The notes below the pieces were generated by a model. It ran no database searches and was not told the DNA's origin. It worked only from the letters and a program-made list of their open reading frames with translations. Below are positions 1-8,656 of a DNA stretch of 64,000 nucleotides, one piece after another; within the stretch, counting starts at the first letter, position 1, and each line of letters starts with the position of its first letter. This stretch comes from UBA4660 sp034408895 (GTDB taxonomy: Bacteria > Bacteroidota > Bacteroidia > Flavobacteriales_D > Sanyastnellaceae). The stretch spans positions 1-64,000 of the forward strand of contig JAWXCI010000011.1 in NCBI GenBank assembly GCA_034408895.1, in the 5' to 3' direction. Made by a program: the position numbers and the translations under genes.

Positions 1-496
1 CAATGTATTCTCCATCGCACATGGAGTTGCCTGGGTCGGGAGTTGCTGAAATTATTGGAGTTGGATTTACATTGTCAAACAGAATGCAAAGTTCAGTGTT
101 ATTACACGATCCAGAATCATCAATATTCAATGTGAATTGTGTATCCCCTGTAAGGGTATGAGTAAAACTACTTCCTAAACCATCATAACTATCGCTGCCA
201 TCATCAGCGCCAATATACCACTGAAATACTACATTATCTAGTCCATAGTTACCGATGGGTACAGCCAGGGTAATTTCCGTTCCAACACAAAGTGCAGTTG
301 TATAGATACTAACTGCATTGTCGGCTACTGAAAAGCTAGAGCCATTGATTATTAGAGAATCAGGACAGCCTGATTCAATATTACAATCTTGGGCCATCAA
401 AGTATGGCTAGTCGCAAACAGTACTAACAAACAAATCAAGTGTATGAACTTAGTTCGAGCGTGATTTGCTTTCAACTTCAAATTTTCTCTTTTCAT
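1..496 (-). CDS. Secreted protein, N-terminal part (runs off the left edge)
   Basis: An open frame starts at an ATG at 494-496 and runs leftward without a stop to base 1, giving the first 165 residues. The N-terminus is basic (MKRENLKLK), followed by a hydrophobic stretch around residues 17-31 and a plausible signal-peptidase site after SHTLMAQ. The mature part is rich in Gly, Asp, Ser, Thr and Cys (DCNIESGCPDS) and looks like a beta-rich adhesin or other exported protein. I do not recognise the family. The C-terminus is missing, so a type IX sorting domain cannot be tested. It lies downstream of the T6SS operon on the same strand but need not belong to it. Confidence 0.7.
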   Translation of the reverse strand, partial: MKRENLKLKANHARTKFIHLICLLVLFATSHTLMAQDCNIESGCPDSLIINGSSFSVADNAVSIYTTALCVGTEITLAVPIGNYGLDNVVFQWYIGADDGSDSYDGLGSSFTHTLTGDTQFTLNIDDSGSCNNTELCILFDNVNPTPIISATPDPGNSMCDGEYI

Positions 497-530
497 AGTT
501 ATGGATCTTACATGATTGGCCATCGGTATC

Positions 531-1316
531 TCATTCCCACTTCCACTTCAAAATAATCACATCCGCGTTAGTGAAATTTTCCGGTACAGGGCATTGGCAG
601 TTGCGGCCATCTTTTCCGCAAACATTTATCTTGATGCGGGCTGGGTCTATTCCCACGTACTCTATCAAGTGATTACTGATTATCCGGCATCGTTCTTCGA
701 GTACTTCGTAGTTGGGATGTGGCATACTCTCCAGTTCGAATGCACGAATAATTAGCCAGTTCGCTGTGTCAGCCCATTGCTGATGGTTCACCAGTTTGTC
801 AAGAAGGGGTTTTTGCGCAAGGTCGAAGGTTTTCCCATCCCAATTAATGGTAGCATAATGGTCTTCCCTGTCCTCGCAAGCTGTGCGGATGTATTTCCAG
901 CAGCCTTTTTCATCTACATAACGCCTGTCGCCTTCCGTTAGGCAACTGTCATGACAATCCTGTATGCCGTCTTCATCATAGTCACTCATTGGGCAGCCGC
1001 AGTTTGCATCGCTGCCGGTAATATTTAGGCATTGATCAATGTTGCCGGGGTCACGTTCGTTTCTATCCGGTACTCGATCTTCGTCCACATCGGGGCAGCC
1101 TTTTGCCTCACCCAATGCGTACTCATTTGGGCAATCATCTTCCCGGTCAATTGTTCCGTCCTTATCTGTATCAGGGCAGTAGTTATTCATCTTGGTGCCA
1201 AAATCATCTGGACATTCATCAGCATCATCGGGGCATCCATCACGGTCACTGTCATTTGAACCACAGCGACTGCCGATCAGAAAAAGCATCACGCTCAAGC
1301 ATCTGAATAGTCTCAT
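531..1316 (-). CDS. Thrombospondin type 3 repeat protein with OmpA-like C-terminal region
   Basis: 261 residues. A hydrophobic N-terminus (RLFRCLSVMLFLIGSRC) ends at a Cys that may be lipidated, though the Arg at -1 is not a standard lipobox. Residues about 20-130 carry calcium-binding Asp-rich thrombospondin-3 repeats such as DSDRDGCPDD, DTDKDGTIDREDDC and DYDEDGIQDCHDSC. The last 110 residues resemble a diverged OmpA/MotB peptidoglycan-binding fold (ISNHLIEYVGIDPARIKINVCG). TSP3-OmpA proteins sit in the Bacteroidota outer membrane and may brace secretion machines at the wall. Being at the tail of the T6SS gene run suggests, but does not prove, a role as the outer-envelope component of subtype iii systems. 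Confidence 0.7.
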   Translation of the reverse strand: MRLFRCLSVMLFLIGSRCGSNDSDRDGCPDDADECPDDFGTKMNNYCPDTDKDGTIDREDDCPNEYALGEAKGCPDVDEDRVPDRNERDPGNIDQCLNITGSDANCGCPMSDYDEDGIQDCHDSCLTEGDRRYVDEKGCWKYIRTACEDREDHYATINWDGKTFDLAQKPLLDKLVNHQQWADTANWLIIRAFELESMPHPNYEVLEERCRIISNHLIEYVGIDPARIKINVCGKDGRNCQCPVPENFTNADVIILKWKWE

Positions 1317-1385
1317 TTAGGTGGTGGTTAATTAAGGAGGCCGAAAGTATAAAAATCACTCAACAAAAAAACATTTTACGAGCTT

Positions 1386-1661
1386 CTACGGAAATATTCT
1401 TTCGCAACCAAATCCCTTCACCTTTTCATGATCGGGTGCAGTAAACGGATCAATGGTGAAATGAAGTTGAAAATTTTCGTATGTAGTCTTTGCTTTGATT
1501 TCGTGTTCGGGAATTTTTCCACTAGTGATCACCATACTGATGTACGTATCATCTATGTGAGTTACCCATCCATGCGAGCCATGTGGCGATAGACCAAGGT
1601 TGCGTGTTTCCGTGGTATCGCGAATCCTGAAACGGAGGCCCGGGCGGAAGTTTGAGTTCAT
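1386..1661 (-). CDS. Small protein, possible immunity partner of the toxin-4-like protein
   Basis: 91 residues, no signal peptide, no family recognised. Its ATG lies 13 bp after the stop of the toxin-4-like gene at 1675-2241 on the same strand, so the two are probably co-transcribed. The protein looks like a small beta-rich domain (THIDDTYISMVITSGKIP). Known effector-immunity pairs place a small immunity gene directly after the toxin, so immunity is the simplest guess. It rests on position only. It could equally be a small unrelated T6SS-linked protein. Confidence 0.5.
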   Translation of the reverse strand: MNSNFRPGLRFRIRDTTETRNLGLSPHGSHGWVTHIDDTYISMVITSGKIPEHEIKAKTTYENFQLHFTIDPFTAPDHEKVKGFGCERIFP

Positions 1662-1674
1662 CGTCCTTTTTATG

Positions 1675-2241
1675 CTAACGGTAAAACGGATTCTCCTTCC
1701 AGATCATCCCCACACTCACATTGGGGTCCACCTCAAATCCACAGCGCGGGCTAAGAGCAGCATTGTCCACCCAGATGGTTGCTTCGAATAGGATAGTCCA
1801 CGTGCCTAAACTCTGACTGTGTGATTCTATGGTGTAGGTGATGTCTTTCAGCCTTCGCGTGTCGCGCTTTTTGGGAAAGGTTTCCCACCAGGTAGCAGTG
1901 ACGGTTTGCAACACCAGGATGATGTCCCCCTTTCTCTTTTCAAATTTGGGTAGTGCCTCGAACAAATCACGTATTTTTTTTTCAACTCCCAGATTTTGGT
2001 ATTGCTGGTTTACGATGCTCGGTGCATACACAATACCGAAAGGACTCTCGTGCCCTGTGCCTGCACCCTGGCTATGCGAACGTTCCCAACCCTGCAAGCC
2101 CACACGAGATCCGGGCAACATGTTGTTTTCCAAATCTTGGCGCTGCTGGCCTTTGTCCACACGACTGCGAATGACAAGGTTTCCACTTGCATCAAGTTTA
2201 ACTAGTTCGTTGCCGGGTTGTGGTATTTCGCGGAAAACCAT
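1675..2241 (-). CDS. Polymorphic-toxin-4-like protein, candidate T6SS cargo effector
   Basis: 188 residues with no signal peptide. The middle holds a motif run resembling polymorphic toxin type 4 domains: WERSHSQGAGTGHESPFGI (about residues 52-70) followed by YAPSIVNQQYQN and then VEKKIRDL. His and Glu in the first block would be candidate catalytic residues. The family assignment is from memory of the W-xx-H-xxGxGxxxE pattern and is not certain. The protein consists of little beyond this domain, so as an effector it would be a cargo type carried in Hcp or on VgrG. It lies after the T6SS structural genes, with a 91-residue gene immediately downstream. Confidence 0.5.
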   Translation of the reverse strand: MVFREIPQPGNELVKLDASGNLVIRSRVDKGQQRQDLENNMLPGSRVGLQGWERSHSQGAGTGHESPFGIVYAPSIVNQQYQNLGVEKKIRDLFEALPKFEKRKGDIILVLQTVTATWWETFPKKRDTRRLKDITYTIESHSQSLGTWTILFEATIWVDNAALSPRCGFEVDPNVSVGMIWKENPFYR

Positions 2242-2531
2242 TGTTGGGAATGAGCGGGAAATATCGGGAGATAGCTGTAATGCGAAAAAAATCTCAATTG
2301 AGGCCCTAAGATGAAGCTCGGGAGATTGACAGTGAAAATATCCTCACTGCTCCATACACTTTTTTTTTACCGCGGAGACACAGAGGACGCTGAGGTTCCG
2401 CAGAGTCAATTACAAAAAAATTAATTGATTTGAGAGATTCCTACTCCTCATTTGAATTCTTGTTCGGAGAGCGTTTGCACATACGCTCATTATCGTCAAT
2501 AAGTGGACAGGACAAAAAAGGAAACAAATTT
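2242..2531. other. 290-bp gene-free stretch with a dispersed-type GC-rich tract
   Basis: No coding frame is convincing here. Bases about 2365-2408 read ACCGCGGAGACACAGAGG and onward, a type of short intergenic sequence often scattered in multiple copies in environmental bacterial genomes. It is flanked by T-rich and A-rich tracts. It separates the T6SS structural genes from the toxin-like gene, so the downstream genes may have their own promoter. Confidence 0.4.
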
Positions 2532-2846
2532 TCATTTGGGCACTCCTTGTGGTGTAGGCAATTCTCTGATTTTTTTGTCACATTCATCGTCCTTTGTCTT
2601 TGACAAATTTTTTAAATCTATTTCATGATTCTCAAGCAACTTTTTCCTCGATTCTCTTTCCTTGTCAATAATGTTATAGCAAGAAAAAATGGTTCGATCA
2701 AACTTAATCAGAATTCGACCATAGGTAGAAAGTGAATCTGGTGATGACTTTGCTTTCAAATCTATTCATCCTTGGGAAATTGCTACGGCTGAATCTGAAA
2801 GCAGTTTATCAAGCGTTGGATTTTTGTCTTTGAATCTGTCGGGCAT
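2532..2846 (-). pseudogene. Small T6SS-operon gene interrupted by an in-frame TGA
   Basis: An ATG at 2844-2846, two bases after the tssO stop, opens a frame MPDRFKDKNPTLDKLL...VAISQG that meets a TGA at 2766-2768 after 26 codons. The same frame then stays open for 78 more codons (to 2532), highly charged and helical (KERESRKKLLENHEIDLKNL). The close spacing to tssO and the unbroken downstream frame suggest one original gene of 104 codons. A restart at the TTG at 2757-2759 could yield a 75-residue protein. I do not recognise the family. A sequencing error or a recent nonsense mutation are both possible. Confidence 0.55.
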
Positions 2847-2848
2847 TA

Positions 2849-3373
2849 TTACTCCTTTTCCTTGGGCTTAATTCCGGCAGCTTCACAAAAACCATAGTAA
2901 AGTTTATAAATGTCGTTATATGATTCAGTTTTCGTGGACAATGCCTTTACTATTGTTCTCAACGAATCATCTTTCAAATTGATATCCGCCATTGTCTGTG
3001 ATAGCTGGAAATAGGATTCCTTAAGATCAATCAGTATTGTTTGATTGAAACTTGAATCCTTCGGAATCAAGTCTTGAAATGAATCAATGAACGCATCTGC
3101 ATTTCGCTTTGCAGTGCTAGTTTCATTGACTTCTGATGCTTCTTTTAACTTGTCTAACCCAATATTCACATTGTTCATTGAAGTAACAATCTTTTCTCCA
3201 TCGATTGACTGATGATCCAGTTTAATCAACTTTTCCCGATCAGTCACCGACAGTGCATTTGTCACTTCGACCACAGAAAAAAAAGCCAACCCCACCACAA
3301 CCATTGCTATAACGAACATGAGCAGGAATTTCCAGAAGGCTTCGTTTCTTTCTTTTTTGTTGATAGGTTCCAT
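2849..3373 (-). CDS. tssO: T6SS membrane protein TssO
   Basis: 174 residues. The N-terminus (MEPINKKERNEAFWKF) followed by one strong transmembrane helix at about residues 15-38 and a helical periplasmic domain is typical of TssO, a component found in the Bacteroidota subtype iii T6SS. In these systems TssN, TssO and partners are thought to replace the TssJLM membrane complex. It follows tssK by 42 bp on the same strand and is followed two bases later by the interrupted small gene. Assignment rests on the N-terminal sequence, topology and locus. Confidence 0.8.
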   Translation of the reverse strand: MEPINKKERNEAFWKFLLMFVIAMVVVGLAFFSVVEVTNALSVTDREKLIKLDHQSIDGEKIVTSMNNVNIGLDKLKEASEVNETSTAKRNADAFIDSFQDLIPKDSSFNQTILIDLKESYFQLSQTMADINLKDDSLRTIVKALSTKTESYNDIYKLYYGFCEAAGIKPKEKE

Positions 3374-3415
3374 GGGTAAAGTATTTTTTGGTGAAATTGT
3401 TCTTGATGATATGGC

Positions 3416-4573
3416 TTAGTCTTTCCAGAACCCGCTCTTGGTTTTTTTGTCGGCTTCTTTGGCGGTGCGCTGTGTTACTATTATTCCCGGGTCTTTCTCT
3501 TTTCCTATAAAGTCGAGTTTGGCCAGCTTGGCAAAAACCTGTTGCATTTTGCTGCATACTCTTCGCAGTTTTATTACCGCATCGGAAATGTCCTGGTGGT
3601 TGTAGTTGAGCAGTACAAGGTCGTTCAGCAATGCTTCGAACTCGCCCTGTTGCAAGTTGAATTCATCCCAGTCGGTCAGGTAGTTTATAAACTCTTCGCG
3701 CCCGCTGCCTGATCGCATTTCCAAGGCATTCTTCATTACCCTTGCCAATGACGACAGCGAAGCAAAAAAGTAAATGGGTGCATTCTCCCGCGCTGTCCAG
3801 CGAAAAGCAGGAATGTGGGTGGAGAACCAGCCCATCATACGGTCGCACAGATGCTCGGCTATTTCGGTGAGCGTGGTTTGTTTCCGGGTATAAATTTTTT
3901 GGAGAATAATGCCCGTGTCTTTCTCCATGGTGTTGAGGAACACTGCCGTTTCATCGCATAGCCTGGCCAGGTCGTAATGGCTTTCCATGGTGGAAGAGGG
4001 CGGTATGTAAGTATCAATTAACTGTGCTGCGTTTTGCTGCACTACCAGTTTGGCCACCGGTAAATGCCACATGCCTACATCTTCGTATTGATCTTCGGGA
4101 ACCACTTTTATACTGTAGGCAGGAATGGAGTAGGGGAAACGTTGTGGTTGCTCTCCGCCAATAGGTTCGCCAAAAGGTTTGCGTTCAAAAAGATTTACAC
4201 TCAGCACTACATAAAGTGTTTTTCCGTTGTGGTTCTGGAAATTGAATTCATCCGTGAGTTGGCCTATGCTGGTATGAATATCGGTTCCTTCCATATTCAC
4301 CACTTCGATACGGGCGCCTGCGGGAGTTATTGCGCGACAACTTTTTAGTACAACTCTTATCAGCCCTGTGCGATCCACTATGACTTCCAATTCCAGGCTG
4401 CGTTCCACTCCTGGTATGGGCGGCAACAATCCGTAGTTGTAGGAGGTGAGCCGTTGGTTCGATCCATCGCGAATGGAATCGTGAATGGCCTGCTCCCACG
4501 ACACAAAATGCTCGCGGGTTAACTTCATGCCATCGGTCCAGTTTACAGGATAATATTTTATGAATTTGAGCAT
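3416..4573 (-). CDS. tssK: T6SS baseplate subunit TssK
   Basis: 385 residues. The opening YYPVNWTDGMKLTREHF is the usual start of Bacteroidota TssK, where proteobacterial homologues have a similar W-x-DG-x-L-x-QHF. TssK trimers form the leg of the T6SS baseplate and connect the TssFGE wedges to the membrane complex. The length is somewhat shorter than the roughly 440 residues of proteobacterial TssK. It follows tssN with a 9-bp gap in the same operon. Nothing in the sequence suggests truncation: the C-terminal alpha/beta domain appears complete. Confidence 0.88.
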   Translation of the reverse strand: MLKFIKYYPVNWTDGMKLTREHFVSWEQAIHDSIRDGSNQRLTSYNYGLLPPIPGVERSLELEVIVDRTGLIRVVLKSCRAITPAGARIEVVNMEGTDIHTSIGQLTDEFNFQNHNGKTLYVVLSVNLFERKPFGEPIGGEQPQRFPYSIPAYSIKVVPEDQYEDVGMWHLPVAKLVVQQNAAQLIDTYIPPSSTMESHYDLARLCDETAVFLNTMEKDTGIILQKIYTRKQTTLTEIAEHLCDRMMGWFSTHIPAFRWTARENAPIYFFASLSSLARVMKNALEMRSGSGREEFINYLTDWDEFNLQQGEFEALLNDLVLLNYNHQDISDAVIKLRRVCSKMQQVFAKLAKLDFIGKEKDPGIIVTQRTAKEADKKTKSGFWKD

Positions 4574-4582
4574 CGTAATTCT

Positions 4583-5470
4583 TTATTCGTATTCAACACG
4601 TTCGGCAATAATGATGTCCCGTTCTTTTATCTTGTTGTCGTTGAACGTTGCCTCAGGATTGTAGATTTTAGAACGATTAAAAAAGACTTTCTTCTTCCTG
4701 GAAAAAATCCATCCATATGCGTTTTGGTTTTCATCCATATACTCTATCGGTTTGTCCGGTTGCTTTCTGGAATTGAGGTGGATGAAGGCCATAAACAGTT
4801 GACCTATCTCCATTCGTTCCGGAATTTTTACTTCGCTTCGTTGCGGATCTTCGCCAGGCAGGTGATCCAGTTCGAACTCTACAATTTTCATGTGGTCTTC
4901 CAACTCAAATTCCGAAGGATCTGGAATATCTGCTCCCACCGGATAATACCACAACTTGTACATGGTGGGTGGCACGGCCCAGGCATAATCAAATAATTTG
5001 AGCACCAGGTAAGGAATAAGAAAAGTGATAAAAGCTAAGCTGTACCATTTCACAAAATCGGGAATATTGACCTCTCCCCAATCGGTGGCGGCAACCATTG
5101 ATGTGACCAACAGGAAAATAGTTACGCCTGCACAGGTAACAAAAAGTGTGAAGAGAAATTCGGCCCAAAAAGTTTCGCGGCTGGCCCATTTAAACCACAG
5201 GTACATAAGCCAGCAATGCAAAGTGCCCAGCACAAGTGCAAAAGATTGCAGAATAACAAAGGTGACCATAGCACTTTTCTGCTCGGTAAAAATGATGCAT
5301 GAACAAAGGAGGAACATGAAAATGGTTAACAGTGCGTAACGCAAAACCTGCTTGCGGTTGATGCCCTGCTTCGATCGCATAAAAATTAACAGCACCACAA
5401 TGGAGATAATCAGGAGGATGGGGATTAGCCCCAGGGTACCAAGTGCTCGAAGTTTTTTTATCAGTCCCAT
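4583..5470 (-). CDS. tssN: T6SS inner-membrane protein TssN
   Basis: 295 residues with five predicted membrane helices in the first 170 residues (for example LIPILLIISIVVLLIF, then ALLTIFMFLLCSCIIF) and a soluble cytoplasmic C-terminal half. TssN is a signature of subtype iii T6SS and, with TssO, probably anchors the baseplate at the inner membrane. Its ATG shares the A of the tssG stop (TGATG overlap at 5470), which implies translational coupling. The C-terminal KKKVFFNRSKIYNPEATFNDNKI block resembles other TssN tails that I recall. Confidence 0.82.
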   Translation of the reverse strand: MGLIKKLRALGTLGLIPILLIISIVVLLIFMRSKQGINRKQVLRYALLTIFMFLLCSCIIFTEQKSAMVTFVILQSFALVLGTLHCWLMYLWFKWASRETFWAEFLFTLFVTCAGVTIFLLVTSMVAATDWGEVNIPDFVKWYSLAFITFLIPYLVLKLFDYAWAVPPTMYKLWYYPVGADIPDPSEFELEDHMKIVEFELDHLPGEDPQRSEVKIPERMEIGQLFMAFIHLNSRKQPDKPIEYMDENQNAYGWIFSRKKKVFFNRSKIYNPEATFNDNKIKERDIIIAERVEYE

Positions 5471-6393
5471 CAGATGCAGGATGTATGGTTCAATATGCCA
5501 TCAAATTTTTCGGTGGTCAAAACTAAATGTTCTTCGCCCCGTTGTATCCTCAGTTTCATTTCCGGTTCGGCATCAGCCGGAAGCAGGTAATTGCACAACA
5601 CCTGGTAAGCCAGCCATGCGCTGCCACCAGTGCTAAAATCGGGAACCTGCTTTTTGCCTAACGGGCCTATGCTGATAACCGTCTCAGGAAAAAAATCTAT
5701 GAGCACATCACCCGCAAACGCATCAATGCCCAGCCTGGAGTTTCCTAGTCTTGTCGTATTTGTATTCTCCACATTTCTTTTCATTACCTCGGTGATGCGA
5801 ATGCTAACATCATAGCCCAACACTTTGCTGAAACAATATTCTGTGAGTTGAATATTGCCACATATTTTAAATGCGTGTGGTAGTACCTGGATAAGCGGGT
5901 TCACATATTCTTTTTTCAGGATATACAAATCCGGCCACACCTGGAAGAACAATTCGTTCCTGAAATGGTCGCTGTAATCTTCCAGTGTTTTTCGTTCTTC
6001 CAGTTCCACCAGAATGCGGAGGCGGTAAAGTTCTTTTTCAATGGCAAGAAAAAATTTGCGCGAGTCTTCTTCTTCCTTCCTTGTTTTGCGGATATGAGTT
6101 ACTACATCGCCCACATTTGTTGCCCGCTTGTTAGCATCGGGCTGGTGAAAAAGACCTTCGGGCAACATATCGTATATGCCTTCGCGGCTCACTTCCATTT
6201 CCAGTTTGAAACTGGTGCCTGTTTCATCAGGCACCTTTTCAGCGCTCAACACATCCTTGCTGTAGGTTCTGCGAAAAGTTCCTGCCGGGCGCACGGTAAT
6301 GTTGTTTAGGAGAACACCATCATCGAGTAGGTCAGCCGCTATCACTTCGGCCCGCACATCAGCATTGTCATCGTATTTTTCTTTGAGGTTCAT
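5470..6393 (-). CDS. tssG: T6SS baseplate subunit TssG
   Basis: 307 residues, in the position and size expected for Bacteroidota TssG (ImpH/VasB family). TssG with two TssF copies and TssE makes the baseplate wedge from which tail tube and sheath polymerise. The start codon overlaps the tssF stop by 4 bp (ATGA at 6390-6393) and its stop overlaps the tssN start, so tssF-tssG-tssN form a tightly coupled unit. Sequence similarity to proteobacterial TssG is weak; the call depends on locus order and on the paired TssF next to it. Confidence 0.82.
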   Translation of the reverse strand: MNLKEKYDDNADVRAEVIAADLLDDGVLLNNITVRPAGTFRRTYSKDVLSAEKVPDETGTSFKLEMEVSREGIYDMLPEGLFHQPDANKRATNVGDVVTHIRKTRKEEEDSRKFFLAIEKELYRLRILVELEERKTLEDYSDHFRNELFFQVWPDLYILKKEYVNPLIQVLPHAFKICGNIQLTEYCFSKVLGYDVSIRITEVMKRNVENTNTTRLGNSRLGIDAFAGDVLIDFFPETVISIGPLGKKQVPDFSTGGSAWLAYQVLCNYLLPADAEPEMKLRIQRGEEHLVLTTEKFDGILNHTSCI

Positions 6394-8276
6394 GCTCGCT
6401 CTTTTTGGTTTGACATTAATACGCGCACTGGATAGTAGCCCGAAGTCTGCATAGTAATAGTATTTTCAAGACTGGCACACATGCCTTCCCATTGTCCGTG
6501 GTTCGAAATTTCATCGGAAGGCGTAATAATAACATCCACCGATCTTTCATAGCCATGCTTTGCATCGGCACTGATGCGCATTCCCCGCTTTACCTCCACA
6601 CCAGCCACTCGCGATCCCATTTCGTGTTGCACCAGCAGGCGGATGTCGTTGGGTGTAACTACCCTGCCGCGGGTCATCAATGCTTTGCGAAAAGCGTCCA
6701 GCGTTTCGTTGTTGGTCAGGTTATCACGCCCGCCCTGGGTATTCGTTAGCATCATCACGCTTTCGCTGCGCACTTCATACCCAGAGAAGGGCATCAGTTT
6801 AGCACTGCTGCGAATGTTGTTGGCAAATTCGCCATGGGTTCCCCAAAATTCAGTGAAGATATTTTCAGTGTCGGCAGTGGAATTAATAATGAGGTAAGAC
6901 ACCTGCTCTTCGCTGAGGTTGGTGGCGTCCACTTTTTGTGAAAGCGAATTCATCAGTTGTTGCAATTCGCGTAGGTTGGTCGAGATAAGGTCGTTGCCAT
7001 AAATGGCGAACGATGCACTTTCATCACGAAGCAAGTCCAACAAGTAAGTAAGCAGTTCGGATGCGGTGCGGGCATCGAATCTTTCTACCCCGCCTTGTCG
7101 CAAGAGGTAAGTGTCGGCCTGCGATTTCATAATGTCCTTAGCGGCTGCAGGTATAAATTGGTTTCCGCTGGAACTGCGCACAGCTTTAAGACTGAAAAAC
7201 AATTCGCCTTCCGATTTCAGCGGAATGATATTGGAACCGCTCTGCAGGCGGTAGGAAAATTCGTGAAGTCTCCTGTTTATTACCGGATAACAATTGAGCG
7301 AGCAAATAACATCGGCCAGCGCATCGGGATTCATTGCCGGTGGAAATTCTACCCGCAGCCACAACAATGAATCTTTTAATGGTGCAAGCTCTTGGGTTGA
7401 AAACACGTTTTCAAATTCAGAGGGATATTTTTTAGTATCCGCATCCGTATCCATTTTCATGTTCTGGCTGATGGTGATAAAACGCTGATCGTATAACTGC
7501 GATACACTTTTTTCAGCCACTTTCGAGAGGTCGTTCTCCAGTTCAATTTCGAAATCGCCAATAGCATTGTGTTGCTGGTCCAGTTGAGGTAGTCCCTGTG
7601 TAATTTGCAAGGGGCTGTTGCCTACAAACCATTGGGTGAGCGGCAGCAGCCGGTAGTAGTGGTTGCGGTCGGCATCGTTTATCCAATCGAAGTAAAATGA
7701 CAGGCCGGAAATATTTTCGATGCGCCTGTTCATTTCCACCCCGATATAAAGAATGTTCGGCTGGAATTTTTTCTGCCCCCTGGCTTCTGACACCACTTCG
7801 CGATCAAAAACATTTGCTACGGATTGTATGATACGTCCGCTCACCATCATTTTTATTCCGGCATCCCATACCTTGATCTGCTGTACTGGAGAAAAAAATA
7901 CCTGAGTGAAATCCTCTCGTGATGAACTCTCGCGGGAGGGAGATTTTTTCTGGATGAAATACTGGAACTCTCGTTTGATGGGCGCAACCGGTTCCACGCC
8001 CCGGCTGTACAAAATGCCATGTGCTGCACGAGCACCCTTTAGCACCTGGGGTGTAAGCAGGTGTGCCAGCCTTTCCAGCACACGCGATTGCGAGGTTTGT
8101 AAATCGTTGTAAACCTTTTCAACTTCCGCAGCGCACGCGCCAATCAACATGCCCACCAGCGGATCGAACGATTCGAGTGATGCGTTGGGCTGCCCCCACA
8201 ATTCGGAGGCGTTGCGCATCATGCGGGCCCTTATGCGGTCGCGTGTTTGCTGGGTATCTTTTTTTCGCAAGCTCAT
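6390..8276 (-). CDS. tssF: T6SS baseplate subunit TssF
   Basis: 628 residues, typical for TssF (ImpG/VasA). The N-terminal part around residues 40-90 (DPLVGMLIGACAAEVEKVYND ... RVLERLAHLLTPQVL) matches the conserved TssF start, where a helix contacts TssG and TssE. The C-terminal FRKALMTRGRVVTPNDIRLL block is the gpJ/gp6-like wedge motif also conserved in TssF. It is the first gene after a 380-bp repeat-rich gap that separates it from tssE, so it may rely on read-through or a promoter in that gap. Confidence 0.88.
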   Translation of the reverse strand: MSLRKKDTQQTRDRIRARMMRNASELWGQPNASLESFDPLVGMLIGACAAEVEKVYNDLQTSQSRVLERLAHLLTPQVLKGARAAHGILYSRGVEPVAPIKREFQYFIQKKSPSRESSSREDFTQVFFSPVQQIKVWDAGIKMMVSGRIIQSVANVFDREVVSEARGQKKFQPNILYIGVEMNRRIENISGLSFYFDWINDADRNHYYRLLPLTQWFVGNSPLQITQGLPQLDQQHNAIGDFEIELENDLSKVAEKSVSQLYDQRFITISQNMKMDTDADTKKYPSEFENVFSTQELAPLKDSLLWLRVEFPPAMNPDALADVICSLNCYPVINRRLHEFSYRLQSGSNIIPLKSEGELFFSLKAVRSSSGNQFIPAAAKDIMKSQADTYLLRQGGVERFDARTASELLTYLLDLLRDESASFAIYGNDLISTNLRELQQLMNSLSQKVDATNLSEEQVSYLIINSTADTENIFTEFWGTHGEFANNIRSSAKLMPFSGYEVRSESVMMLTNTQGGRDNLTNNETLDAFRKALMTRGRVVTPNDIRLLVQHEMGSRVAGVEVKRGMRISADAKHGYERSVDVIITPSDEISNHGQWEGMCASLENTITMQTSGYYPVRVLMSNQKERA

Positions 8277-8300
8277 TGATGTATCGTTTGGTCAGCAAAT

Positions 8301-8550
8301 AAAAACAATTGGGCTATCAAGTTAGGTCGCTCGATTCCTGTTGCCTGTACTCCAGCCACAACACACCCCTGCCCCTAAAGGGTCTTCCCGCGTTCGGCAG
8401 GTGGGGTGACCCTTTAGGGGCAGGGGTGTGAGGGGCCAATGTTAATGGGACAGTCGTCATTTACCAAAATGCGTTTTTCATTTCTAAACTTTCGCGACCT
8501 AAGTTGGTAACGCTATAAAAACAATTGGGCTATCAAGTTAGGTCGCGAAA
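8301..8550. repeat. Repeat cluster inside the T6SS operon (direct and inverted repeats)
   Basis: The 380-bp gap between tssE and tssF contains no gene but several repeats. A 30-bp direct repeat (AAAAACAATTGGGCTATCAA plus GTTAGGTCGC) occurs at 8301-8330 and 8517-8546. A perfect 23-bp inverted repeat with a 23-base loop lies at 8362-8384 and 8408-8430 (arms CACACCCCTGCCCCTAAAGG plus GTC). A second inverted repeat TTTCGCGACCTAA/TTAGGTCGCGAAA lies at 8490-8502 and 8538-8550. The long GC-rich hairpin would act on either strand as an RNA structure. This looks like one or more non-autonomous elements of REP or MITE type inserted within an operon. Confidence 0.75.
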
Positions 8551-8656
8551 ATCTACTAATCCGCTTTTCACAAGTAGTCCCATCCCTCCACTTCCTTTTG
8601 GGAAGGGAAGGCAAGGGATTATGCCTGCGCCTAACCTGGTAACTCTATTGCTCAAC

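Noticed and set aside
2766..2768. TGA in the small gene after tssO as a selenocysteine codon
   Set aside because: No SECIS-like hairpin directly follows, no known selenoprotein family matches, and the residue is not in a Cys-like context.
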